Part shown: positions 8,165 to 17,152 of the stretch, one piece after another | How the letters are laid out: each line of letters starts with the position of its first letter | Position numbering within the stretch: the first letter of the stretch is position 1 | Assembly: GCF_001404985.1 (NCBI RefSeq) | Contig: NZ_JRLF01000015.1 | Location: 310,001 to 374,000 of the forward strand | Origin: Flavobacterium aquidurense | GTDB taxonomy: Bacteria; Bacteroidota; Bacteroidia; Flavobacteriales; Flavobacteriaceae | Reading direction: 5' to 3' | DNA length: 64,000 nucleotides | Made by a program: the position numbers and the translations under genes | Notes under the pieces: generated by a model | Told to the model about the DNA's origin: nothing | The model's input: only the letters and a program-made list of their open reading frames with translations | Database searches by the model: none

Positions 8165-8433
8165 TGACTGAAAAGGATTTAGATACTCGTTTTTCTGAGG
8201 CTGTAGAAACTGCATTAAAAATGACTCAGGCCTCACTGCCGCAAGATGTGCAGCTACGCCTTTATGCCTATTACAAACAGGCAACTTTTGGGACTGCAGT
8301 CTATAATCAATCTGAAAATTTTGATTTAAGAGATGCTTTCAAAACAAATGCCTGGATGCAAATTAGCCATATTTCGATCGATGAAGCTAAAGAATGCTAT
8401 ATTGAAATCATTAATTCACTAACAACAAAATAA
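8164..8433 (+). CDS. Acyl-CoA-binding protein
   Basis: 89 residues, a complete ACBP. The signature LRLYAYYKQATFG (compare the YGLYKQAT motif of eukaryotic ACBP) and the later DAFKTNAWMQISHISIDEAKECY match helices 2-4 of the four-helix fold that holds long-chain acyl-CoA. The start codon shares one base with the psd stop, so it is coupled to phospholipid synthesis genes. ACBP is widespread in eukaryotes and patchy in bacteria. A role in carrying acyl-CoA for lipid synthesis or breakdown is inferred from context. Confidence 0.9.
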   Translation: MTEKDLDTRFSEAVETALKMTQASLPQDVQLRLYAYYKQATFGTAVYNQSENFDLRDAFKTNAWMQISHISIDEAKECYIEIINSLTTK

Positions 8434-8441
8434 ATAACACT

Positions 8442-9221
8442 ATGAAGAAAAACATTGTTTATTTCAGCATTTTGGCTTCATTTTCTCTATTATTTTCTTG
8501 TAATGATAACAAGCTAACCGAAGTTGTGGAAGTTCCTTTACCAACCAAGGAAGAAAAAATAACAATAGGATCACCAAATGATGTTAAAGCAGATCCTGGT
8601 TCTTTTGAGATGACAAAGTTATCTTACTCTTATGATGGTTTAGCACCTGCAATAAGAACACTTACTTTAGAAACACATTACTCTAAACACTATTTAACGT
8701 ACACAAACAATTTTAATAAAGAAATTATAAATACTGAATTTGAAAACATGCCCATTGAAGATATCCTGAAAAAAATGGATCTCAGCAATGCAAAACTTCG
8801 TCAAAACGCCGGAGGTTATTATAATCATACCTTATATTTTAATGTTTTAACTCCTAAAGAGCAAACTCCTAAAGACACACTTTCTGGCTCGATTAATAAA
8901 GAATTTGGTTCTTTTAGCAATCTTACCAATCAATTTAAAGGTCAGGCAACAAAGCAATTTGGTTCAGGATGGGTTTGGCTAGTAGTTGACAGATACGGAA
9001 AACTACAAGTAACAACAACCGATAATCAGGACAATCCTTTAATGAAAAATGCTTTGATTCCCGGAACACCAATTTTAGGAATCGATTTATGGGAACATGC
9101 TTATTATCTCGATTATCAAAATAGAAAAGGAAGTTATATTGATGCTTTTTACGAACATATAAATTGGGAAAAAGTAAACGAAAACTATATTGAGGCTTTA
9201 AAGAAAGTCAAGAAAGTATAA
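8442..9221 (+). CDS. Fe/Mn superoxide dismutase, predicted lipoprotein
   Basis: 259 residues. Fe/Mn-type superoxide dismutase: metal ligands can be placed in ETHYSKHYLTYTNN (first His), NHTLYF (second His) and DLWEHAYYLDY (Asp and His), with the usual GSGWVWLVVD strand. Unusually it has an N-terminal lipoprotein signal with lipobox LLFSC and Cys20, followed by a ~35-residue linker, so the enzyme should be anchored in the envelope rather than the cytosol. It lies 8 bp after the acyl-CoA-binding gene and ends the lipid cluster. Metal preference cannot be told by eye. Confidence 0.95.
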   Translation: MKKNIVYFSILASFSLLFSCNDNKLTEVVEVPLPTKEEKITIGSPNDVKADPGSFEMTKLSYSYDGLAPAIRTLTLETHYSKHYLTYTNNFNKEIINTEFENMPIEDILKKMDLSNAKLRQNAGGYYNHTLYFNVLTPKEQTPKDTLSGSINKEFGSFSNLTNQFKGQATKQFGSGWVWLVVDRYGKLQVTTTDNQDNPLMKNALIPGTPILGIDLWEHAYYLDYQNRKGSYIDAFYEHINWEKVNENYIEALKKVKKV

Positions 9222-9229
9222 AAAATATA

Positions 9230-9261
9230 AAAGCTGATACAATTAAGTATCAGCTTTTTTT
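9230..9261 (+). terminator. Terminator after the superoxide dismutase gene
   Basis: AAAGCTGATAC / GTATCAGCTTTTTTT with a 6-nt loop; closes the LUD-cdsA-psd-ACBP-SOD unit. Confidence 0.85.
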
Positions 9262-9342
9262 ATATCTACTAGTTTCCATTACTGCATTAAGCAATTTTAA
9301 CGCTTTGGGAAGAATGTCAATAATTTAAATACTCTGGCGTCA

Positions 9343-11220
9343 CTACTTTAATTCAAAAATAAATGATTGAGAAGGCATAATTTTTATTCTCACCACTCCT
9401 TCTCCATTTTCTACTTTGAGTTTAGACGAAGTATTTTGATACAATTGATCTGTAAGTGTATATTCTCCATTCTTCAGGTTCCATTTCGAAATAATATCAG
9501 CCGGGATTTTCAAATCAAACTCACTTGTTTTTTCTGAAGAAAAATTCGCAACTACAATCAGTTTTTGATTATCTGACCAACGAACATAAGAATAAAGTAA
9601 TTCATCGTAACCAACATTATTTTGACGGTTTAAAGTTTGAATTTCCTGAAAACTTCCCATTAAAGCCGAACTATTAATGGAGAAATTCAACAATCGTTTA
9701 TAAAAATCACGAAGATTTTTCTCTGATTCAGACAGCTGCCCTCCGTCAAATTTTCCATCATTCATCCAACGCTGATGATTTGGTACTCCAATATAATCAA
9801 AAATAGAAGTTCTGGAACGAGTTCCAAAACCTGCATTTTCATTTCCAGGCTCACCTACTTCCTGTCCAAAATAAACCATTGTTGGCGAAGTACTAATAGT
9901 TGTAGAAACCACCATCAAAGGTTTTCCTCTTTCTGGCGTTCCTGCAAATTCAGACGAAGCCAAACGTTGTTCATCATGATTGTCTAAAAAATGAAGCATG
10001 TTATGCTCGATATCCAACATTCCTTTCTGAATATCCGATAATCCATCAGGAGAAGATTTACCACGAATTATATCTTTTAGTTTATCATACGTTTCGACCT
10101 TATCATACAGATAATCCATTTTTCCTAAACGAATATAATTACGATATTCATTCGGGTTATATACTTCTGCCAATAAAAAAGCATTCGGATTTTTCATTTT
10201 GATCGCCGAGTTCATATAACTCCAAAATTCATACGGAACCATTTCAGCCATGTCGTATCTAAAACCATCAACACCTTTCGCAGTCCAATACAAAGCGATT
10301 GATTTGAATTTCTTCCAGGAATCAGGCACATCTTTATCCTGCCAAAAAGCAAAATTTTCTACGTATGATTTCTTATCAAATCCAGCCGGAAGCTCCGGAA
10401 AATCTTTAGAACCATCAGGGCGAATTCCGTAATTTACTTTTACTGTTTCGTACCAGTCATTTTGATCCGGTTTCACCTTACGCGAGCCATTTCCTGTCCA
10501 TTTTGCGGGATTTTCATCAAATACACCATCAATAAGTGGATTCTTTTCTCCGTTTAACGGAATATCATTGTCAGGAATTTCAAAATGATTATTTGGGATA
10601 TAATAAAAATTATTGTCTCTGCTGTATTCTACAGTAACATCATCATCAGCACCAAAATCTTTAACGCTTTCAGGATTATTTTTTCCTTCATATTTTCGGG
10701 CAATGTGATTGGGTACAATATCAATAATAACTTTCAAACCTGCTTTGTGCGTACGCGCAATCAAATCTTCAAATTCTTGTAATCTATTCGCAGGATTTAC
10801 TGCCAGATCAGGATTTACATTATAATAATCTTTTACCGCATATGGCGATCCTGCACGGCCTTTTACTACTTCAGGATCATCATCAGAGATCCCGTAAGCT
10901 TTATAATCTCTTACCAAAGCGTGGTGCGGAACACCGGTATACCAAATATAAGTAACACCTAAATCCTTAATTTCCTGAAGTGCCTTATCCGTAAAATCAT
11001 TAAATTTACCAACACCATTTTCTTCAATTGTTCCCCAAGGTTTATTGGTTGTATTTTTATTTCCAAACAAACGGGTAAAAACCTGATATACTACAATTTT
11101 CCTATCAGTAGAAACTTCTTCTTTTGCTGTATTCATTTTAAAATCTTTTGTTTTACATGCAGAAAACAGCATGCTTGCTGCCAATCCCGTAATGAAAACT
11201 TTTTTGTTGATCATATTCAT
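9343..11220 (-). CDS. GH13 alpha-amylase family lipoprotein
   Basis: 625 residues. Lipoprotein signal with lipobox LFSAC, so probably exported and membrane anchored. The glycoside hydrolase 13 barrel is complete: VIIDIVPNH (region I), GVDGFRYDMAEMVP (nucleophile Asp), FLLAEVYNP (acid/base Glu) and FLDNHDEQR (third catalytic Asp), followed by a C-terminal beta domain. It acts on alpha-glucans such as starch or maltodextrins; exact specificity unknown. The ATG at 11214 (MINKKVF) is an equally good start. No susC/susD or other sugar genes are adjacent, so it stands alone rather than in a polysaccharide utilisation locus. Confidence 0.93.
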   Translation of the reverse strand: MNMINKKVFITGLAASMLFSACKTKDFKMNTAKEEVSTDRKIVVYQVFTRLFGNKNTTNKPWGTIEENGVGKFNDFTDKALQEIKDLGVTYIWYTGVPHHALVRDYKAYGISDDDPEVVKGRAGSPYAVKDYYNVNPDLAVNPANRLQEFEDLIARTHKAGLKVIIDIVPNHIARKYEGKNNPESVKDFGADDDVTVEYSRDNNFYYIPNNHFEIPDNDIPLNGEKNPLIDGVFDENPAKWTGNGSRKVKPDQNDWYETVKVNYGIRPDGSKDFPELPAGFDKKSYVENFAFWQDKDVPDSWKKFKSIALYWTAKGVDGFRYDMAEMVPYEFWSYMNSAIKMKNPNAFLLAEVYNPNEYRNYIRLGKMDYLYDKVETYDKLKDIIRGKSSPDGLSDIQKGMLDIEHNMLHFLDNHDEQRLASSEFAGTPERGKPLMVVSTTISTSPTMVYFGQEVGEPGNENAGFGTRSRTSIFDYIGVPNHQRWMNDGKFDGGQLSESEKNLRDFYKRLLNFSINSSALMGSFQEIQTLNRQNNVGYDELLYSYVRWSDNQKLIVVANFSSEKTSEFDLKIPADIISKWNLKNGEYTLTDQLYQNTSSKLKVENGEGVVRIKIMPSQSFIFELK

Positions 11221-11561
11221 TTATAACTAATTTTTCCTGACTAAAGATTCAATCGATAATCGATAAACCATTTTCTAAATTTAGGCTTATTTTTAAATTG
11301 AAAGGAACCTGAAAGCAATTTTAACCTAATCTCAATTAAAAAAAACAAACTACAACGAAAGAGTACCATATTTTGTTGATAAATTAAAAAAGGTTCAAAG
11401 CCATGTAGATTCAGCTCTTTTAAAACTTTAAACCTTTGTTCCTTTGAACCTATGCAACTTTGAGCCTCATAAGAAACCTTTGCAACTAAAAACCATAATT
11501 TAATCCTAATAACATTATAAGGTTGTAACCTTTTTCATAAATTTGACAAAAAATTAATCAA
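11221..11561. other. 341-bp divergent spacer with degenerate repeats
   Basis: Between the divergent amylase and OstA-like genes. It holds low-complexity repeats (about 11390-11470) built on 'CCTTTGTTCCTTTGAACC', the same family as at 2730-2760 and 13400-13450, plus the promoter box of the OstA-like gene. No gene seen. Confidence 0.6.
11538..11545 (+). promoter_or_regulatory. -7 box of the OstA-like gene
   Basis: TAAATTTG, a perfect TAnnTTTG match, 16 bp upstream of the TTG start at 11562, so the 5' leader would be about 10 nt. No clear -33 box at normal spacing. Confidence 0.5.
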
Positions 11562-13244
11562 TTGAAGAAATCACTCTTTTTCATATCATATTGTCTGCTA
11601 TTGTTAAGCATACATTCCATTTATGCGCAAGCACAAAAGCCAAAAGTAATTAATATTGAAAATTCAGATTTAGTAGAAGTGAATCAGGATTTAGTGCCTG
11701 ACGGTGTTTTGCTTACCGGAAATGTAAAAGTAAATCATGATGGCGTTGTATTAACGTGCAATAAAGCCTACTTTTTTCAGAAAGAAAACTATCTTAAAGC
11801 CTTTGGAAATGTGCAATTAGTACAAGGTGATACTTTATTCCTGAATAGTAAATATGCCGAATATAGTGGAAATCTTAAAAAAGCGTTCGCAACCGGAGAT
11901 GCTGTAATGAGTTCTCCAGATGCTACTTTACGAACAGATACGATTAATTTTGACCGAAATATTCAACAGGTTTTTTACAATACAAAAGGTACAATTGTCA
12001 ATAAAGACAATACTTTGGTGAGTAAATCCGGAAAGTATTTTGTATCCGAAAAGAAATTTCAATTTCTTACAGAAGTCACTATTACAAATCCCAAATATGT
12101 AATAAAGTCAAATCACCTGGATTATTACAGCAATTCCGGACATACTTATTTATTTGGGCCTTCGACTATTACCAGTAAATCAAATTATATTTATACTGAA
12201 AAAGGGTTTTATGACACTAAGAAAAACCTTGCTCATTTTTTAAGGAAATCATACATTAAATATGATGATCGACGTATAGAAGGAGATAGTTTATATTATA
12301 ATCGAAATATCGAATTTGCTTCAGCAACGCGAAATGTAAAAATTACAGACTCTATAAATCGAGGGATTGTAAAAGGTCATTATGCTGAAATTTACAAGCT
12401 TAAGGATTCTATGTTTGTTACTAAAAGAGCCGTTGCAGTGAATCTTGTCGAGAATGATTCGGTTTATATTCACGGAAAAAAGTTAATGGTTACCGGAAAA
12501 GAAGGCGAACGAATATTGAGAGCTTATAATAATGTTCGCTTTTATAAAGTAGACATGAGCGGAAAATGCGATTCGATACATTCGAATTCAAAAACTGCTT
12601 TGACAAAACTAATAGGAAATCCAATTTTATGGAATGGCGAAAATCAAATCACCGGAGACGTCATGCATTTAATAGGTGATAACAATACTAAAAAGTTAGA
12701 CTCTTTAAAAGTGCTCAATAATACGTTTATAGTCTCGCGGGATACCCTTGGAACCGGTTTTAATCAGGTAAAGGGCCTCAACTTGTTTGGCAAATTCCTG
12801 GATGGAAAATTACATGATGTAGATGTTATCAAGAACACTGAGGTCATATACTATATGCGTAATGACGCCAATGAGCTTATTGGAATCAATAAAAATGTAA
12901 GCAGTAAAATCAATCTTATATTAGAAAATAATGCGGTAGAAACTATCACTTTTTTTAATAAAGTAGATGGAGATGTTTACCCTGAAGCCGATTTGCCTGA
13001 AAATGCACGTAAGCTAAAAGGCCTTCGATGGCGCGGAGACGAACGAATAAAATCGAAAGATGATATTTTTACTGCCGAAGATAATGAACTAAACGACAAA
13101 TTAGTACAGGAAGGAAAAGACGAAGAAGCCAAGGATAAAAACACCCCAATGAAAGTTAGGAAAGAAACTTTAGATTACGACAAGAAGAAACCCGCTGTTA
13201 AAACAAGTACTGCAAAAGCAAGCACTACTAAGACTAAGAAGTAG
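11562..13244 (+). CDS. OstA/LptA-like exported protein
   Basis: 560 residues with a signal peptide (about residues 1-23, ending IYAQA). The body has repeated beta-strand units such as GNVKVNHDGVVLTCNKAYF and FGNVQLVQGDTLFLNSKYAEY, typical of the OstA/LptA fold that carries lipopolysaccharide across the periplasm; the C-terminus is a Lys-rich low-complexity tail. A role in outer-membrane or LPS transport is inferred. Translation seems to start at TTG (11562), because an in-frame TGA lies 18 bp upstream and no ATG precedes the signal peptide. No lptC or lptD is next to it. Confidence 0.8.
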   Translation: MKKSLFFISYCLLLLSIHSIYAQAQKPKVINIENSDLVEVNQDLVPDGVLLTGNVKVNHDGVVLTCNKAYFFQKENYLKAFGNVQLVQGDTLFLNSKYAEYSGNLKKAFATGDAVMSSPDATLRTDTINFDRNIQQVFYNTKGTIVNKDNTLVSKSGKYFVSEKKFQFLTEVTITNPKYVIKSNHLDYYSNSGHTYLFGPSTITSKSNYIYTEKGFYDTKKNLAHFLRKSYIKYDDRRIEGDSLYYNRNIEFASATRNVKITDSINRGIVKGHYAEIYKLKDSMFVTKRAVAVNLVENDSVYIHGKKLMVTGKEGERILRAYNNVRFYKVDMSGKCDSIHSNSKTALTKLIGNPILWNGENQITGDVMHLIGDNNTKKLDSLKVLNNTFIVSRDTLGTGFNQVKGLNLFGKFLDGKLHDVDVIKNTEVIYYMRNDANELIGINKNVSSKINLILENNAVETITFFNKVDGDVYPEADLPENARKLKGLRWRGDERIKSKDDIFTAEDNELNDKLVQEGKDEEAKDKNTPMKVRKETLDYDKKKPAVKTSTAKASTTKTKK

Positions 13245-13440
13245 TTTTCAGTCGCAGTCACGGTTTTCAGTCTACAATGCGTTGTGGACTTTGCATTTTA
13301 ATAATATGATCTTGACCTAAATCTTAGTAAACTTTGCGATCTTTGCGTTTAAATTCAGTCACAGTATTTAGTCACAGTTTTCAGTTTCATACTGAGACCG
13401 AAAACCGAGACTAAACTTTGAACCTTAGTACCTTTGCCAC
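13245..13440 (+). repeat. Degenerate 'AGTCACAGTTTTCAGT' and 'CTTTGCGATCTTTGCG' spacer repeats
   Basis: Imperfect tandem low-complexity sequence between the OstA-like gene and the aminotransferase gene. It ends in 'ACCTTAGTACCTTTGCCACTTTGAACC', which also supplies the aminotransferase promoter box (TACCTTTG at 13429-13436). Confidence 0.55.
13429..13436 (+). promoter_or_regulatory. -7 box of the aminotransferase gene, embedded in a spacer repeat
   Basis: TACCTTTG matches TAnnTTTG and lies 24 bp upstream of the ATG at 13460. Neighbouring repeat units carry near-matches (ACTTTG, CCTTTG). Confidence 0.45.
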
Positions 13441-13459
13441 TTTGAACCTTAAAAAAAAA

Positions 13460-14656
13460 ATGAATCCAGATTTTATAAAATACCAGGCACAAACTTCTCC
13501 TTATCCGTTAGGAATGGAAGTTTCGCATGCTATTGGTTCCTATATTTACGATACTAACGATAAAAAATATCTAGACTTTGTTGCCGGTGTTTCTGCTTGT
13601 ACACTTGGGCATCAGCACCCAAGAGTAAATCAGGCTATCAAAGATCAGCTGGACAAATATTCGCATGTTATGGTGTACGGCGAATATTCTCAAAGTCCGG
13701 CCGTTCAGTATTGCAAACTTTTAGCCTCGCTCCTACCCGAATCTCTAAATAAAACCTACTTAGTCAATTCAGGTACAGAAGCAATAGAAGGTGCGCTTAA
13801 ATTAGCGAAACGATCCACCGGACGCAGCCAGCTTATATCTTGTCATAACGCCTATCACGGCAATACAATGGGTTCTATGAGTGTTATGGGATTTGAAGAG
13901 CGTAAACAAGCTTTTCGACCATTACTTCCTGATGTTGATTTTATTACGTTCAACAACGAAGAAGATTTACAAAAAATAACTACCAGAACTGCTGCCATAC
14001 TTTTAGAAACCATTCAGGGAGGTGCGGGATTTATTCAGCCTGAGAATGATTATCTTCAAAAAGTACGCAAACGTTGCGACGAAGTTGGTGCAATGATGAT
14101 TGTAGACGAAATTCAGCCAGGCTTTGGAAGAATAGGTAAACTATTTGGCTTTCAAAACTATAACGTCATTCCGGATATTGTTGTTATGGGAAAAGGAATG
14201 GGTGGCGGAATGCCAGTGGGAGCTTTTACAGCTTCGGCAGAAAAAATGGATCTCCTTACCGAAAATCCGAAATTGGGACATATTACAACCTTTGGAGGCC
14301 ATCCTGTCATTGCGTCAGCTTGTTTGGCTACTTTGCAGGAATTAACTGAAACTACGTTAATGCAAGATGCCTTAAATAAAGAAAAACTCTTTAGATCACT
14401 TTTGGTACATCCTTTGATAAAGGAAGTTAGAGGAAAAGGATTAATGCTTGCCGCCATGACCGAAACGGCCGAAATAACCAATCAGGTTATTTTAAACTGT
14501 CAGGACAAAGGGCTCATTTTATTCTGGTTGCTTTTTGAAGGTTGTGCAATTAGAATAACTCCTCCATTAACCATTTCTGAAGAAGAAATAAAAGAAGGTT
14601 GTGCCATAATCTTAAATGTTATGGATGAAATAATGAAAAAAGAACAAGCAGTTTAA
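13460..14656 (+). CDS. Class-III (acetylornithine-type) aminotransferase
   Basis: 398 residues, a PLP-dependent fold-type I enzyme of the acetylornithine/ornithine/GABA aminotransferase group. Visible motifs: NSGTEAIEGALKLAKR, the YHGNTMG loop, MIVDEIQPGFGRIGKLFGFQ with the PLP-contacting Asp, and the PLP lysine in VVMGKGMGGGMPVGAF. Substrate cannot be fixed; with no arginine genes nearby I do not call it argD. An upstream TTG at 13418 would add residues encoded by a spacer repeat and would overlap the promoter box, so I start at ATG 13460. A structured repeat begins 4 bp after the stop. Confidence 0.9.
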   Translation: MNPDFIKYQAQTSPYPLGMEVSHAIGSYIYDTNDKKYLDFVAGVSACTLGHQHPRVNQAIKDQLDKYSHVMVYGEYSQSPAVQYCKLLASLLPESLNKTYLVNSGTEAIEGALKLAKRSTGRSQLISCHNAYHGNTMGSMSVMGFEERKQAFRPLLPDVDFITFNNEEDLQKITTRTAAILLETIQGGAGFIQPENDYLQKVRKRCDEVGAMMIVDEIQPGFGRIGKLFGFQNYNVIPDIVVMGKGMGGGMPVGAFTASAEKMDLLTENPKLGHITTFGGHPVIASACLATLQELTETTLMQDALNKEKLFRSLLVHPLIKEVRGKGLMLAAMTETAEITNQVILNCQDKGLILFWLLFEGCAIRITPPLTISEEEIKEGCAIILNVMDEIMKKEQAV

Positions 14657-14659
14657 CCA

Positions 14660-14745
14660 GGAGCTGTTTCCTGCTATCCGCTATATCTTTTATTTTTTCT
14701 AAAGAAAAAAAATAAAAGGATACCGCTGCTATCAGGGCCAGGACT
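14660..14745 (+). repeat. Structured flavobacterial repeat (GGAGCTGTTTCC...GGGCCAGGACTT), copy A
   Basis: Begins with GGAGCTGTTTCCTGCTATCC and ends with GCTATCAGGGCCAGGACTT. In the middle, TATCTTTTATTTTTT and AAAAAAATAAAAGGATA form a long A/T hairpin. The element at 51162-51308 shares both ends on the minus strand. Placed 4 bp after a stop codon, it may act as a 3' hairpin or terminator; function unknown. Confidence 0.65.
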
Positions 14746-14935
14746 TACGGTTAAAAACAAAATAGAATAAAAATTAAATTTAATCTTTTACAGATCAAAA
14801 GATTATAACTTAAAACAGAATAGAAATCCTGTCCATATTGTTAATTAAATTGTTCACAACAATTAATTCGCATTCCTCACAACAATAATATGGTTGCCTA
14901 AATTTATAACAGGCTAATTTCAAATAAAGACAAGT

Positions 14936-16333
14936 ATGCAATTAAGCAACGAAGAAGAAGATTATAACCTATCCTTATCCAAATTTGAGTCAATGTTAAA
15001 AACTAACAAAGTACTCTTTTTTGATTCTGAAGAATTTGAAGAAATCATTCTTCATTATTTAGATATAGGCAAGGCTAATTTAGCAAAGAAGGCCTTGAAA
15101 CTTGCATTAGACCAACACCCAAAATCTACGGGCTTAAAATTAGTACAAGTAGAAATGTTGGTTTACGACGACAAACTAGAGATCGCCGAGAAGCTCTTAA
15201 ATGAGTTATATGCAATCGAACCTAATAACGAGGAAATTTACATCCAGAAAGCGAATATCTGTTCTAAGAGAGATCAACACGAAAAAGCAGTAGAATTGCT
15301 TAAAATTGCCTTGCAATATACTGACGACTACGCTGATGTGTACAACTTGATTGGGATGGAATACCTTTTCATGGATAACCTTGAGATGGCAAAAGATAGT
15401 TTTATCAAATGTCTTGAAGAAGATTTAGAAGATCAATCTGCCTTATATAACGTCGTGTATTGTTTTGAATTTTTAGATCAAAATCAAGAAGCGATTGTAT
15501 ATCTAAACGAATACATCAATAAAAATCCTTACAGCGAAATCGCGTGGCATCAGCTTGGACGCCTGCATTATGGTGTAAAAGAATATCAAAATGCTATTCG
15601 TGCTTTTGATTATGCAACTCTGATCGACGATGAATTTTTGGGTGCTTTCATGGAAAAAGCAAAAGCGTATGAGCGTTTGAAAAAATATGCTGAAGCGATT
15701 GAAAGTTACAATCGTACAATCGAATTAGACGACGCAACTTCTTATGCATTATTACGCATTGGTAAATGCTATGAAAAATTAGGCAACGCCGTTAAAGCAC
15801 TTCAATATTACAACCAAACAGTACACGAAGATCCTCTTTTAGACAAAGGATGGATTGCCATTACTGATTTTTATGTACGCCAGAAAAATTTTCAAAAAGC
15901 ATTATTTTTTGTCAATAAAGCATTAGCAATTGACAATCAAAATAAGCTGTACTGGAAACGTTATGCAACGATCAATAAACAAATGAACTTTTTTGAAGAA
16001 GCCGAATTTGGTTATAGAAAAGCTGTAGAATTTGGAGATTATGCCTTAGATACATGGTTATTTTGGGTGGATATTCTTCAGTTTTTGGGCGAATTCGAAA
16101 GCGCTATTCAGACTTTATTACAAGCAACAGAATATTTTCCGGAAGAAAACGAAATCGAATATCGTTTGGCAGGATTGTATTTTATGATTCAGGACAATAC
16201 AAAAGCAAAGTTTCATTTAAGCAATGGTTTACGTTTAAACTTTGATAATTATATTCTGATTGAAGATTTATTTCCAGTAGTATGGTCGAAAAAAACAGTT
16301 AAAAATTATATTGAAAAACATAGAAAACAATAA
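14936..16333 (+). CDS. TPR-repeat protein
   Basis: 465 residues, no signal peptide, so probably cytosolic. It is made of about ten or more tetratricopeptide repeats from residue ~30 to the end, for example AKKALKLALDQHPKSTGLKL, NAIRAFDYATLIDDEFLGAF and KAYERLKKYAEAIESYNRTI. TPRs mediate protein-protein contacts; no partner can be named. The stop overlaps the aroE start by one base, so the two are translationally coupled, though no link to aromatic synthesis is evident. The 279-bp upstream gap holds the repeat at 14660-14745 and AT-rich sequence. Confidence 0.9.
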   Translation: MQLSNEEEDYNLSLSKFESMLKTNKVLFFDSEEFEEIILHYLDIGKANLAKKALKLALDQHPKSTGLKLVQVEMLVYDDKLEIAEKLLNELYAIEPNNEEIYIQKANICSKRDQHEKAVELLKIALQYTDDYADVYNLIGMEYLFMDNLEMAKDSFIKCLEEDLEDQSALYNVVYCFEFLDQNQEAIVYLNEYINKNPYSEIAWHQLGRLHYGVKEYQNAIRAFDYATLIDDEFLGAFMEKAKAYERLKKYAEAIESYNRTIELDDATSYALLRIGKCYEKLGNAVKALQYYNQTVHEDPLLDKGWIAITDFYVRQKNFQKALFFVNKALAIDNQNKLYWKRYATINKQMNFFEEAEFGYRKAVEFGDYALDTWLFWVDILQFLGEFESAIQTLLQATEYFPEENEIEYRLAGLYFMIQDNTKAKFHLSNGLRLNFDNYILIEDLFPVVWSKKTVKNYIEKHRKQ

Positions 16334-17082
16334 TGATTGATATTTTAAGAAGACGCTTTGGCTTATTAGGCCGTAATATTAGTTATTCATTTTCAAAAGG
16401 ATATTTTACAGAAAAATTTAGTGATGAAGTTTTTGCAGGAAACAGCTACGAGAATTTTGACATCTCTGAGATTAATGATTTTACTGAATTAGTAAAAAAC
16501 AATCCCGATTTAAAAGGATTAAATGTTACCATTCCTTATAAAGAACAAGTTATTCCCTTCTTAGATAAACTTTCAAAAAAGGCCGCTTTAATAGGCGCTG
16601 TAAACACTATTAAATTTACCAAAAGCGGAAAATTAAAAGGATACAATACAGACTATTATGGTTTTAAAAAATCATTAGAGCCACTATTAGAGCCACATCA
16701 TAAAAAAGCACTTATCTTAGGCACAGGCGGCGCATCAAAAGGTGTAGCTTTTGCGCTGAATGAACTTGGAATTCCTTATACTTTTGTTTCAAGAGAAGCT
16801 AAGGAAAATATTATCGATTATAATTTAATAAATGCTACTACATTTGACAATTTTCAAATTATAATCAATTGTACGCCTGTTGGTACAAGCCCAAATATAG
16901 AAGCTTGTCCTGATCTTCCGTATGAGTTTTTTACTGAGAAACATATCGCCTACGATTTAATTTATAATCCTGCAGAAACTCAGTTTTTAAAAAATGCCAA
17001 AGAAAAAGGAGCAGTAATAAAAAATGGTTATGACATGCTTATTTTTCAGGCAGAAAAAGCCTGGAAAATCTGGAATAAATAA
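16333..17082 (+). CDS. aroE: Shikimate 5-dehydrogenase
   Basis: 249 residues, cytosolic. AroE reduces 3-dehydroshikimate to shikimate with NADPH in the chorismate pathway. Substrate-site motifs: GRNISYSFSK near the start (Ser-x-Ser), LNVTIPYKEQVIPFLD with the catalytic Lys, IGAVNTI, and YNTDYYGF with the Asp. The Rossmann loop is LGTGGASKGVAFAL. It is slightly shorter than E. coli AroE (272). Coupled to the TPR gene by a 1-base overlap and followed by a strong terminator. Confidence 0.96.
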   Translation: MIDILRRRFGLLGRNISYSFSKGYFTEKFSDEVFAGNSYENFDISEINDFTELVKNNPDLKGLNVTIPYKEQVIPFLDKLSKKAALIGAVNTIKFTKSGKLKGYNTDYYGFKKSLEPLLEPHHKKALILGTGGASKGVAFALNELGIPYTFVSREAKENIIDYNLINATTFDNFQIIINCTPVGTSPNIEACPDLPYEFFTEKHIAYDLIYNPAETQFLKNAKEKGAVIKNGYDMLIFQAEKAWKIWNK

Positions 17083-17090
17083 AAAAGAAA

Positions 17091-17122
17091 AAATACACTA
17101 AAGGCTAGTGTATTTTTTTTTT
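17091..17122 (+). terminator. Terminator after aroE
   Basis: AAATACACTA / TAGTGTATTT with a 5-nt loop and a long T-run. Confidence 0.85.
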
Positions 17123-17152
17123 GTAATTTAGACTACTCATTAATAAGTAGTT

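Noticed and set aside
13418..13459. Upstream TTG start for the aminotransferase gene
   Set aside because: The extra residues are read from a spacer repeat and the -7 box.
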